A DNA stretch of 64,000 bases from Amorphophallus konjac (Eukaryota > Streptophyta > Magnoliopsida > Alismatales > Araceae), in contig CM040118.1 in the NCBI GenBank assembly GCA_022559845.1, positions 232,299,224-232,363,223 of the forward strand, given 5' to 3'. The position numbers were made by a program, and so were the translations under genes. The notes under the pieces were generated by a model. That model saw only the letters and a list, made by a program, of their open reading frames with translations. It ran no database searches and was not told the DNA's origin. Positions 23,061 to 33,240 of this stretch are shown one piece after another; within the stretch, counting starts at the first letter, position 1; every line of letters begins with the position of its first letter.

Positions 23061-24320
23061 ATCCTCTTTGCAGGGGAGCGAGCGGAGGTGAAGTGAAATC
23101 GAAATGGGACATGGAGATGAAGCGGAGCGGACTGAAAAGCGGGCGTTAAGGCAAACAACACCCGTTCTACCAACAAGTGATTAGGAATTTTCTGAAAAAC
23201 TTCGAACTAATCACAAGGAAATAGCCAACCCAAGGACGCATGTCTGGAGGAACTTAACAACTAAGGAAAGAAAAACACGGCTAGCCGCCGGAGGCAACGG
23301 AAAGGAAAGAGACGACTGACTAACTCCAGACAGGAATCTTCAGCTAACCAGATCAAGCGAACAGAGCGGAAGAAACCTCCTAATTCAGAATGGAAATGAC
23401 TCTCCTCATTCGAGATCACGAACACAGCTATTCACCATCATCGAGATGCCCTGAACAGATGAGGCTCATGAATGCTCAAATATGCGTATGATGCATGCTG
23501 GGCTAAAGGAAAAGGAAATCATTAAAACGAATGCAAAGGAAGATAAAATAACAAGATACTCGAGAATAGTATTGCTAGACCGGAGAAATCAGGGTCAGGA
23601 CACCATCTGCAACCACGGTGTGCAAAATAGAACCATCGTCCCCAAACTTTTCCAACCTAACGGCCTATCCAACGATTAAACACGTGCACTTAGATCATCA
23701 TCATTTTTATTTAAGGGGAACAACAGATCCCAGAACACATGAATGACCAGCCGGTTCTCGAGATAATATATCATAGATACCATATAGTAATGCATTAAAG
23801 GGACAAGGGATCGAGATACTGCACCTGACTTACCTGCCTGACGAACGGCAAAGCATGATGCAGTTCATAACCTCATCCATGAACAAAAGGTTTAGCCAAT
23901 GATAATAAATATGAGCATGAAACAGAGCATAACCATTTATACGCATGAGAAGCATCAATAATGTGCACCATGGAAGAAAACACAACCATTCAAGCATCAC
24001 ATAGACCATTTTATTCATCAAGAAACTTGCAAGCTGTAACGGCCTACTAAGGGTGCGTCACAAAAAGTAACGGTCTAGGAAAGGACCGTTAGACAATGGC
24101 GGTTCAAATTCTTCAATAAATAATATTCAAATGTCCTGACGGTCTAACGAAGACGCGCCAGAGAATGTAACAGTCTGACGATAGACCGTCACATTTCCTG
24201 AGCGTTCAAAAAAAACAAACCGAACGGTCACGGCCCTTCATTCACACACTCATTCACCCTAACACCCCCAAAACCCCAACCGAGAGGAACCATCGACAAC
24301 CACCGACGACCACTGACGAA
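23061..24320 (+). other. non-coding region before antisense gene 1 of A
   Basis: It aligns with 41773-43021 in B and has no conserved ORF. It must contain the promoter and 5' UTR of antisense gene 1. Its last 300 bp carry two palindrome pairs (left half-sites 24037 and 24068, 24137 and 24168). Confidence 0.7.
24037..24195. promoter_or_regulatory. palindrome pairs upstream of antisense gene 1 (A)
   Basis: Pairs start at 24037/24068 and 24137/24168: 31 bp within a pair, 100 bp between pairs. The site at 24068-24091 is perfect: TAACGGTC, 8 bp, GACCGTTA. The array ends about 125 bp before the ATG at 24321, where a promoter is expected. Confidence 0.88.
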
Positions 24321-27316
24321 ATGGCCGGTGACGAGCCTCCACCATCGGAGAGGAGGGAGAAAGGAGTGAAGAAGAAGGCCATACGGCGGTTTAGGGCATG
24401 AGTGGACCGCGAAGAGGTCCCACCAGCCGAGAAGCAACGGACGGCGACGAGAGGGCCAAGAGAGGAGGAGAAGGCTCCAACGGCCGAGGAGAACCAAGGG
24501 GAAGCACCCCAGGACGAAGGAGAGCCCATTGCGACGGAGCAAAAGAGGAAAAGGGGGCAAGACCGAGAGGTAGGCCCCTTCGCCTTAATTTTCAAATTTT
24601 GATTTTGATGAGTTTTTTATGTGGATGCATGCATGAATGGGGGGTAGAAAATGGGTCTATGAACCCATTAGGATCCATATGCAGGCCTTTTGGCCAAGGT
24701 GAGAAGCCAACGAAACCAAAATGAAAAACGCCCATTAGCAGAGAATGTGACGGTCCTTCCAGCGACCGTCACAAACCTAACGCATCACCCTTGGTGCGTT
24801 AGAGCCATGTAACGCCCCACCCCAGGGCCGTTACATCCACCAGAGACCCAAAACTATTTTTAGGTTTTTCAATTATTCAATTTTTGTTTTGTTTTTCATT
24901 TTATAAATGCGATGCAATGATTCTATAATGCGATTGACTAACTTATGCTCTAAATGAATGCAGGGAAAGAGACGGACGAGGATCTCGTGGCTCCAGATCC
25001 AGGCGGTCTACCAGGCGCTGCCTGACCACCAGAGAGAGAGATTGGCAGTGATGGGATTCGCTGAAGTGCTTAGCATCGAGGTGATTAGGATGGACACGTC
25101 GCTGCTGTACGCATTGCACGAGAGATGGGATCCGATCAGCAGGGCATTCATCTTCCCGTGGGGCCACATGATCCCTACACTGGAAGACATGGCGAGGATT
25201 GCCGGGCTGAGAGTCCACGGAGCCGCAGTGACGGGGTGGACTTACAGGGATTACCGAGAGATGGCCCAGGAGCTGCTAGGGCTAGATCTGATCAGGCCGG
25301 GCCAGACATCATCCCAGCTCTCGAGATCGCGACTGCAGGAGAGCTTAGGGCTGAGAGGAGCAGCCATAGTTGTGGGCGAGCTACCGGAGGAGCACATTGA
25401 CCGGGTGATAGAGCAGGTTCGCCCACATGTGGCGGCAGTGGCGAGACCGGAGGGAGATCGCGTCCTGAGGCGGTTCCTGATGCTATTATTCAGGAAGCTC
25501 CTGTTCGCGACTCGAGCAGACGTCATCAGTTGCAGGCTGCTACCGATGATCAGAGATTTAGGCAGAGTCGGGAAATATGCATGGGGGGCGGCAGTGCTAG
25601 CCTTCCTGTTCGAGTCGCTCAGCACCACGGACCGGCAGACGATGCTTGGCGGTTTCTCACCTTTCCTACAGGTAAACTTAAATGCTTCTTATTATGCTCA
25701 TGAAAATGCAAATGAAAATGATTATGCGACTGACATTAGACTTCTACATGCAGATCTGGAGCTACATGTACCTCCCAGGCATCGGGAGAGGCACACTACT
25801 CCACCCCGGGCGGATCCCGATCGCCAGACGATGGGTGGTTGCGAGGGACCCGGGGTCGATCATCAGATTGACCCGGGCGATCCAGGACGACTTGGATTCA
25901 TTCCCGCACACGACGGTAAGCCCGAACTCAAAAATGTTTTCTAAATGCTTTAAATGCTTCTATGAATGTTTATGAATATTTCTAAATGCTGATGAATATG
26001 CTGACATGGATTATATGCTTCCTAGGTGAGATGGACCCCATACCGAGGCGAGAGCAACGAGGGATAGCCATGGGTGGAGGCTGCCCTCTTGTACCGGGGA
26101 TGAGACATATGGTTGCACTCCATCCATGTCATCAAGCCACTCCACTACCGACTGATCCTGCGGACTCGGGGACTACACCAGCCTGAGGTGACCTTTCCAC
26201 GCCGTGGTGACGAACGCCCGGGCAAGTCAGCAAAGGGCATTAGCGGCGACGTGGATTGGTGCGCCCGAAAGGCGAAGTATGTCCACGATTGGAACCGTCG
26301 GGGCAGAGCGGTGAAGGAGCGGGATGAGAGCGACGAGGAATATTTGAAGGCCTTTGTTCGGCGGTACGGGGACTGGGTGTACAGAGGTACCCGACGACCG
26401 GTATGCCATTCTTAACCCTGAACTATGAATGTTTTTATAGGAAAATTTCCTATATGCACTTACTCATATGCTTTCTTAATGCAGCTAGACCCCGAGGGAA
26501 GGACAGCCGAGCTCGAGGGGCTACTCCACGCTACTGTCCAGCAGCGGGACGAGTACCGGGCCGCCTTGGAGCTTCTGGTAAAATTCCCGGACTTAAAATG
26601 ATTATGTTTATGATTATGCGAATGATGGACTTATCAATGATTTCTAAATGCAGCGGGCTGAGGGAGCCCAAAGAGCGGGACCGAACGCTCCATCGTCGTC
26701 ATCGCAACCTTCGGGAGGCAGGGCTGAGCGTGACGCCGAGTTTGCCCGAGCGGTTGCCCGGGCCGAGGAGGCGGAGGCTACCCCCTCGGAGCGGGTAAGA
26801 TGCTAATCTTTAGACTTAAAATGCTTATGCAACATTTAAATGCTTATTTGACTAATCATGATGAAATGCAAACTACAGGCAAAAGAGCTAGCCGCGGCGG
26901 TAGCTGAGGCGGAGCGTACTCGGACAGAGGCAGAGCTACTGCGGGCGGAGGTGGCCCGATGGAGAGGAGAGTTTGAGCGAGCGGTCACGCAGACGGCGGA
27001 CCTAGAGAGATACCGGACCGAGGCACGAGCAGCGCGGCTCCAGGCGCATGATATGAAGGTCGAGGTACGAACCCTGGAGAGGACCATACGGATGATTGGC
27101 CGAGGATCGGAGTGGAGTGCCTCTCAGAGTGGGGCACCGAGGAGCACCGCCCGCACCGGCTCAGCGGCTGACTACCTTGTCAGTTCCTCCGGCCAGCGGA
27201 GGAATGAGAGAGTAGAGAGGGGACAGTAGGAGGAGAGTGCCTCCATAGCGCCACCAGCGAGGAGACCCGAGGGCGGAGATGATGACGGCGGCCCGGCAGA
27301 CAAGCCGGCCGAATGA
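24321..27316 (+). pseudogene. antisense gene 1 of element A: plant-mobile-domain-like, coiled coil
   Basis: Seven exons with GT-AG introns, all supported by alignment with B: 24321-24569, 24964-25671, 25754-25915, 26026-26400, 26485-26577, 26654-26794, 26879-27316. Exon 1 is basic and acidic low-complexity (KRKRGQDRE). Exons 2-4 resemble the plant mobile domain: LLYALHERWDPISRAFIFPW, GHMIPTLEDMARIAGLRVHG, then WLHSIHVIKPLHYRLILRTR. Exons 5-7 form a long coiled coil (AAAVAEAERTRTEAELLRAE). In-frame stops: TGA 24399 in exon 1, TAG and TGA in exon 4 (about 26073 and 26097), TAG 27227-27229 in exon 7. The partner gene in B lacks the exon 4 and 7 stops listed here, so they are decay. The gene runs opposite to pol. 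Its role is unknown; plant mobile-domain proteins such as MAIN and MAIL1 act in silencing and cell division. Confidence 0.82.
24748..24835. promoter_or_regulatory. palindrome triplet inside intron 1 of antisense gene 1 (A)
   Basis: Half-sites start at 24748 (TGACG), 24778 and 24810 (TAACG): spacing 30 then 32 bp. The same triplet with the same spacing is at 43451, 43481 and 43513 in B. It is in an intron, so conservation is not due to coding. Confidence 0.88.
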
Positions 27317-27727
27317 GCTTGTTTTTTTCTTTTTTTTTCTTATTACTTGTACATGACTTTATGTTAATGCATATGAATGAAAACCTATTTTTGTGTTTTG
27401 TTGTGGTTTTTATGCGAATGAATGGATGTGGATGTGAGTGCAAATGTGTATGTTATGAATGTGAACGTAGGAAAATAGATATGTGAAAATGTGAATGAAA
27501 CTACCGGAACGAACGTGGATGATGAATGGTAAATGCAGGAACAAATGTGTGAACAAATGCATGTGGACATGTGGATGAACGGATGATATTGTGAAAAAAT
27601 GCAATGTGTGGATGAAGTGTGATGTGTGGATGAAAGAATGGGCAGGATAAATGCATGGAAAGTGTGTAAGACCGCCAGGTCTAATCATAGGCAGAAAGGA
27701 ATAGCTTAAATTCAGCAGCAGATAAAG
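27317..27727. repeat. GAATG/GATGTG-rich degenerate tract after antisense gene 1
   Basis: About 250 bp after the stop codon consist of variants of GAATGTG and GGATGTG. A shorter, similar tract follows the gene in B (about 54180-54290). It shows no coding signal and is probably 3' UTR. Confidence 0.6.
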
Positions 27728-28185
27728 TAACGGTCTAGATCCAGACCGTCAGGGTCATGTAACGTATCAGGTGGAGGCCGTTAGCAAGTGACAGAGGCTA
27801 GGTTGCCAAGCTTGGCAGCAAGAAGCCTGACGGTCCATAGGGGGGCGTCAGGTTTGTGTAACGGTCAAATGTTGGACCGTTAAAGATGGCAGAGCAGTGC
27901 TATACCAGGGCAACTTGCAGAAAATGTGACGGTCCGGAACAGGGCGTCAAAGCCAAGTAACGGCTGCGGCCAGACCGTCAGGAATGATTGAACAATGGAT
28001 AGCTGAAACTGAACGGTAGAGAACGTGACGGCTCAGAGTCCATGCGTCACAATATGTAACGGTCTGATGCCAAACCGTGAGGCTTGACAGAATAAGATTG
28101 GGCTAAATTAAAACCACAGGAAATGTGACGACCCAGGGCTGGCGCGTTAGAGCCAAATGACGGCCCTACGATAGACCGTTAGAGA
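27728..28185. promoter_or_regulatory. five-unit 100-bp array of paired palindromes between antisense genes (A)
   Basis: Pairs start at 27728/27760, 27828/27859, 27927/27958, 28026/28057 and 28126/28158: 31-32 bp inside pairs, 99-100 bp between units. Perfect sites are 27859-27882 (TAACGGTC, 8 bp, GACCGTTA) and 27728-27751 (one mismatch). The array ends about 230 bp before the start of antisense gene 2. Confidence 0.93.
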
Positions 28186-28413
28186 ACGAAGTGTACTCCG
28201 AGACGGATTGTGCCGTGAGAGGCCAAATCCGAGATAAGAACCCTTCAATCCACTCTAGACTTCTCCCAGACTTAAGATAAAGCCTTCTAACCCAAACCTT
28301 ATCACCTTAAAGCCAAAAGCAAGCCTTTAAAACCTGGAAATTTAGCCAAAAATCGTAGCTTTGCTGAATTCTCTGCTACAAGGGCTGAAGAACCTCTCCT
28401 AAGGGCAGGAAAC

Positions 28414-29839
28414 ATGATGAAGAGAAGCCTTGAGGTGATGACCATGGAGGAGAAGATCTACACCGGACCTAAGGCGGCGAGAAAAGAACATGGAGAGCTA
28501 CGAAGGCTGACCTCAATTCCCAAACATCTGAGCTCCAATGCTCAAAGAGTGGTAAGCTTCTATTACCTTAGCCAAGTTCATCAATTCTGCACTTCATCTT
28601 TCCTCATGATCTTCTTCTTAGCCTCTTCCCGGTCCAAGATGCTATTCCAATTTGAAGTGGGTGGCTCCCATGATCAAGGAACTCCCTTTAGAAGTTGTAG
28701 CAATCGTTAGGGCATGGCACCTCCAACCCTTGTTGGTTTTAGCCAAGAACCTTCAGAAATTGTCTTTAGATTGGCCAAGCATTTCAACCCTCATAGAATT
28801 GTGGCATCTACAAACACATACTTTCATCTTCCCTTCTATTGAAGCTACAGTCCTATTAGAGGAGGTAGAAACCTACCTAGCCCTTCCTAAGACTAAGGCG
28901 GGGGATGAAGACCTAGTTTGCTACACGGTGGAGCCTATTGACCCGTCCTTGATCTTGAGTGATTTCATTTACAATCCAAAGGACGTGAGGACCATGATCA
29001 GCCCGCACCACATTCATTTGATACCCATGGCACAATGGATAGTCTCTCATTGTAAAAAAAAGTGGGAGAGATATGAAGCCATAGCCAAGGCGGTGTCGGT
29101 TTGCTTATGCGGAGTCTTCCTTTTCACCACTACCGACCACCTCTTAGATACCCAAAATCTCAACATCATCAGTGGGTTGTGGCGGGGAATGTCCATCTCT
29201 CAAGCGATCCTCTCATATCTCTATGAAGGACTAAGCTCCGCTTGCTTAGGAGGACCCCTATTCAGTTCCATGATACTCCTTGAGTGTTGGATGGGAGTGA
29301 GAATCAAATTCCAACCCAACAAAGATGTAACTTCTGCTAGCCGGATCTTCGGGAGCCACCCTTTGTTCTTTATTGGAGGCGCTTCTGGATTTTCTTCACA
29401 GGTTGAATGCAAGACGGCGGACAAGAAAACACGGGATGAATGGCGCCTCTTCTTCAACACCTTGCCAATGGAGAAATTCATCATGCGACCAAGAATCCTT
29501 CAGAGCATTTTGCTTAGAATACCGCGACGTCAAGGCTTGGACCTCCAGCTAGTGGGAAATACTACCATGGCGATCTACAACCCGCACCGGTGCCACCTTC
29601 AGATCGGACTACCTCGGATTGAAGCTCCTGCACTATCACACTACCCTCCCCTTCTACCTAGGAAGATGGGGACCGAGGAGGATGAAAGAGCGGTTCGGAA
29701 TGCGCTGACCATGTGAGAGATCAGCAGAGTGCGTCCGTGGCAAGAAGAAGTGGAAGAGAATGATGAAGCACGCCGTGGCTACGTGAAGGAATTGAGAAAG
29801 ATCCGCCCTCTTGCGGATAAGAAACTGAATGTAGTTTGA
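28414..29839 (+). pseudogene. antisense gene 2 of element A, unknown (weakly DUF7745-like)
   Basis: Two exons: 28414-28551 and 28622-29839, with a 70-bp phase-0 GT-AG intron that is conserved in B. The start ATG is shared by both copies (MMKRS(L/F)EVM). The protein is about 450 residues, with many Trp and Leu, no signal peptide, and segments such as LIELWHLQTHTFIFPSIEA, LLEEVETYLALPKTKAG, VCLCGVFLFTTTDHLLD and WRGMSISQAILSYLYEG. The order 'WH...FTFP... LEEVETYL' and the following hydrophobic helices recall the plant DUF7745/plant-mobile-domain type, but I am not sure. One in-frame TGA (29714-29716) replaces a Trp codon present in B; 40 more codons follow. The gene is opposite to pol and downstream of gene 1 on the same strand. 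Confidence 0.75.
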
Positions 29840-30010
29840 TTTAGTTGTTCATGAAAGACGTTGATGTAATTGACAATCATAATTGAAATTCCATTAATAT
29901 TATGTTTCATTAAGTTCTTTTGAATGGGATGGGAATGCCTTAGTTGTATGAGCATGAGTTGTGGTTTGACTTGGCTAGAATGATCTGAAAAACAAAGCCT
30001 CTGGAGAATG

Positions 30011-30256
30011 TAACGGTCCTGAGAAGGGCCGGTAGGAGGATGTAACGGTCGGCCGATAGGCCGTCAGGGGAACGACTGAGAATTAAGTTCTCTGGAGGAT
30101 GTAGCGGCCCAACGACAGACCGTTAGAAACTGTGACGGTCATGGCCAAGACCGTCAGAGAGAGAGCTGCTGAGAGAATAAAGCAAATGCCTAAAGACAAA
30201 GTGACGGTCAAGGATGGACCGTCAGATGAGTGTGACGGCCTGAACCAGGCGCGTCA
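30011..30256. promoter_or_regulatory. three palindrome pairs after antisense gene 2 (A)
   Basis: Pairs start at 30011/30043, 30102/30133 and 30202/30233, again 31-32 bp within a pair and 91-100 bp between pairs. They lie 170-420 bp after the stop codon of gene 2 and have exact counterparts in B. Confidence 0.9.
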
Positions 30257-30486
30257 CATTCCTGAACCTGCATGGTTGTGAGATTTCAGTCCTGGGCTTG
30301 AACCTGCGTTCTGCACACACTTAGACAATAGACAAGTTAGATATGTTCTTAGACTCAACCCCTTGCCTTAGAGCAAGTTAGAAAATGACCATTTCTTGAT
30401 ATTCGGTCAAGGGGTGGAGCCTTATTAAATAGGCGGAAAATATAACAGAATAATGCGATGCATGCAACGCATATGATGGTGTTCTT

Positions 30487-30735
30487 GGAGTTTTGGAAAT
30501 ATCTAAATTTTTGTGAGTTTCTGGAAACATTTGATATTTTTGGGTTTTTGAAATATATGGTTTTTGTTGGATTTTAGAAATATATGATTTTTTTTTGGAT
30601 TTTTGGAATATATGCTTTTTTTTGGATTTTGGAAATATATGATTTTTTTGTTTGATTTTGGAAATATATGATTTTTTTTTAATATATGATATTTTTTGGA
30701 TTTTGAAAATATTTGATGTTTTTTTGATTTTGAAA
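30487..30735. repeat. T-rich minisatellite (TTTTTGGATTTTGAAAATAT type)
   Basis: About ten imperfect units of 24-30 bp, each TTTGGATTTT(T/G)GAAATATATGAT-like. B has the same minisatellite, more regular, at 57118-57355. It lies on the pol side of antisense gene 2. Confidence 0.88.
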
Positions 30736-31271
30736 CCAGTGCCTTCCCCCGACAATGTGGGTCCTTATTGTAACGAGAGTTCCCGAGGTTGGCGTGCGAT
30801 AAGGTGACAACCCCTGACCGAGGCCCAACTTGCATGACGGTGTCTCTACCAAGGCCATACCAGGGTACTAGTCTTGATCCTAAAAAAGGAAATAGAAGAC
30901 GGGGGTAAGCTTAGGCCAGATATAGGAGTTTTTAGGACTTGAGTTCTTCTCCAGAAAACTCACTAGATATTCGGTCTGTTGCGTCGGGGCTTTGTGTCCG
31001 TCATCGAACCTTAGTCCACTCTAGGCATGCATGCGACCGGGCTCATTCGTCCCGCAGGGAACTGTACTGCCACTCTTGCCATGCCTAGCTTTCTTTCTTT
31101 TTGCCTTTCTGGAGCTTTGGAATTCTGGTGGGGTAGACTTTTGAGATAATACTTTTGCTTTTGTCACAAAGATTGCTCCTTTGCTTTCTTTCTCTTTTCT
31201 TTGCTTGTGGCGTCAGGTCATAACGGACTGCCCCTATTTGAGACCTCCTCTCATTAGGGTGCCTAGATTGG
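30736..31271 (-). other. non-coding region between antisense gene 2 and F (A)
   Basis: It aligns with 57356-57890 in B (for example GGCATGCATGCGACCGGGCTC). No ORF is conserved. It is likely 3' UTR of pol. Element F follows at 31272. Confidence 0.65.
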
Positions 31272-31559
31272 TGTGGACGCACTTTTTATTTAATAAAATC
31301 GTTGTTTATTTGTTTATTGGTGTTTATTAAGTGCGTGGGCGTGCCAGTCACAAATTTGACGATTTATTGTGCGCTCGATCTGACTAATCAGACGATTGTG
31401 TGGTTCGTGTCGGGACTGGACCCGCCGCGCCATAAAAGTCACGGCGTCATTTACATCCCCTCGGAGAGGGGAACACCCTTGATTAATTGCCGGGAAAAGG
31501 GGCCTCATGGCCAGGAAACTATATCGAGAGAAACGAGCCGATAGCGGTCTCGAATCAGT

Positions 31560-32840
31560 CGGAAAGCCCTATGTCTAGGGAAACAAGCATTCGAAATATG
31601 TTGGTCACTCAAGGAACCATTTTGATATTCGGACGAGCATCCGGCTTTAGAGAATCGTGATCATCACAGGGAAAACTGGAGCATATGTATGCCGGGGTAC
31701 GGAAAGTTTATTGTTCAAAGGGATAGGAGGCATTCGGTTGAATCCCAGTTAGAGCGGTCGGAAACCGATAAGTTTGTTCGCCCGGTGCAAGACCAAGCTA
31801 CGACCATACTACGGTGGACCCCCCGCGGTCGAAGTCAGGCTCGCGTGGGCATCATTAATATTTCCGATGCCGAAGGGCAGCGGGAAAGTGTCCCGGGACT
31901 AGATTCCGAAATAAAGATTTGTACAGAGATAGCCGACTATAGGCCTAGGATGTGGGTCAGGCGATGACCATGGTTGGGGCGAACCCGAGGTCCAAATGTG
32001 ACTCACGAAGGTCTTATTGATATTCCCGCATGTAGGGTTCAGGGAAGACGAGAGCCATCTCGTTCCATTCGGATTTTGTCGGTCATACACGGACCATTTT
32101 ATGTTCGGATAAAGGTCCGTATAGAAAACAAGACGGTGACGGGAGCGAATCCGTGTAAATGTCTGCCGTGAGTACGGCAAGTTTAGTGCAAGTGCGGGGC
32201 TAGATCCCGATATATATGTCGGTCACTAACGGACCACCCAGTATTCGGACGAGAGTCCGTATTCGAAGCATCAAAGACAACGAGAAAGACGCACGGATGT
32301 CTGCCGTAGGTACGGCAAGTTTCATGGGATTGCGGGATCGGATCCCGATGAAGATGGGTCAAGCTGATGATCTATTGGCCCGAGGTGGTTGCGGACTATG
32401 GCCATATCGGGGTTTCCGAGGACCACGTCTGATGCCACGGGGCGTCATTACTTTTCTCTTCACGTACAGTCTTGGGAAACGAAGGTTCCAAGGTATACGT
32501 GCATGTCGGTCACGGTCGGACCATTCATTGTTCGGACGCGAGTCCACGTTTGAAGCATCGAAGATGATGATAAAACCATGCAAATGTTTGTCGTAGACAC
32601 GACAAGTTTATTGTGGGGTTGCGAGATTAGATCCCGAGAGAAGCGGGTCGAGTTAACGAACTATTGGCCCGAGATGTGTTCGGATCATGACCATGTCGGA
32701 GGTTCTGAGGTCCACGTCCGATACCACAAGGCATCATTGATTTTCTCTTTGCACCCAGTCCGGGGGTGTGAATTGTTAAGTGTGAAGCCCGAACTCGCCA
32801 ACGTGCGCCCTCGCACGCGGATCAACAGGCATTGATCTTT
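31560..32840. repeat. degenerate tandem repeat of about 290 bp in F
   Basis: The phrase TG(T/C)CTGCCG(T)..TACGGCAAGTTT, then GATCCCGA, GGTCGGACCAT and GAGTCCG recurs from about 31687, 32158, 32296 and 32582. Copies are diverged and some are partial. CpG-rich, without a conserved frame. Confidence 0.75.
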
Positions 32841-32875
32841 GCATTCTTCTTTTTATTTGAAACTTCCTCTTTTAG

Positions 32876-33240
32876 GCACGCCGGTTTAAGGGAGAAGCCA
32901 AGGGATGGGCGCGCCGGTTAAGGGAGAGCAAAGGGTTATGCGCGCCGGAATAAGAAGTGCAAGGGGGCGCGCCGGCTCAAGGCCAAGGAAGGGGGGCGCG
33001 CCGGTTATATGGCAAGAAGGAAGAGGGGCCAGGGGCGCTCCGGAATAGGCTAAAAAAGGGGAGGCGCGCCGGTTTGAGCTCAGGAATTCTAAAGTGGATT
33101 TGAGTGTGGGGCTAAACCGGCGCGGGGGGGGGGGGGGTAGCGCGCCGGATGGAGGCTCAGGAGTTTGAAGATGAAGTTGAGTGTGGGGCTAAACCGGCGC
33201 GGGGGGGTAGCGCGTCGGGTTAACCCACGCCGGATTAAGG
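32876..33240. promoter_or_regulatory. GGCGCGCC palindrome cluster 1 in F
   Basis: Perfect GGCGCGCC at 32909, 32966, 32995 and 33063, with near copies between them at about 32938 and 33034; intervals are mostly 28-30 bp. Most are followed by GG(T/A)(T/A). A run of 14 or more G at about 33125 breaks the series. Confidence 0.8.

Noticed and set aside
27385..27688. Minus-strand ORFs rich in His, Ile and Phe
   Set aside because: Products of the GAATGTG-type tract read backwards; no conservation in B.
27728..28185. CRISPR-like array of regularly spaced palindromic repeats
   Set aside because: Repeats are diverged, palindromic halves are short, there are no cas genes, and the setting is plant retrotransposons.
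30378..30835. Lys/Ile/Phe-rich minus-strand ORFs (also 57104-57376)
   Set aside because: Translation of the T-rich minisatellite; units do not keep a frame.
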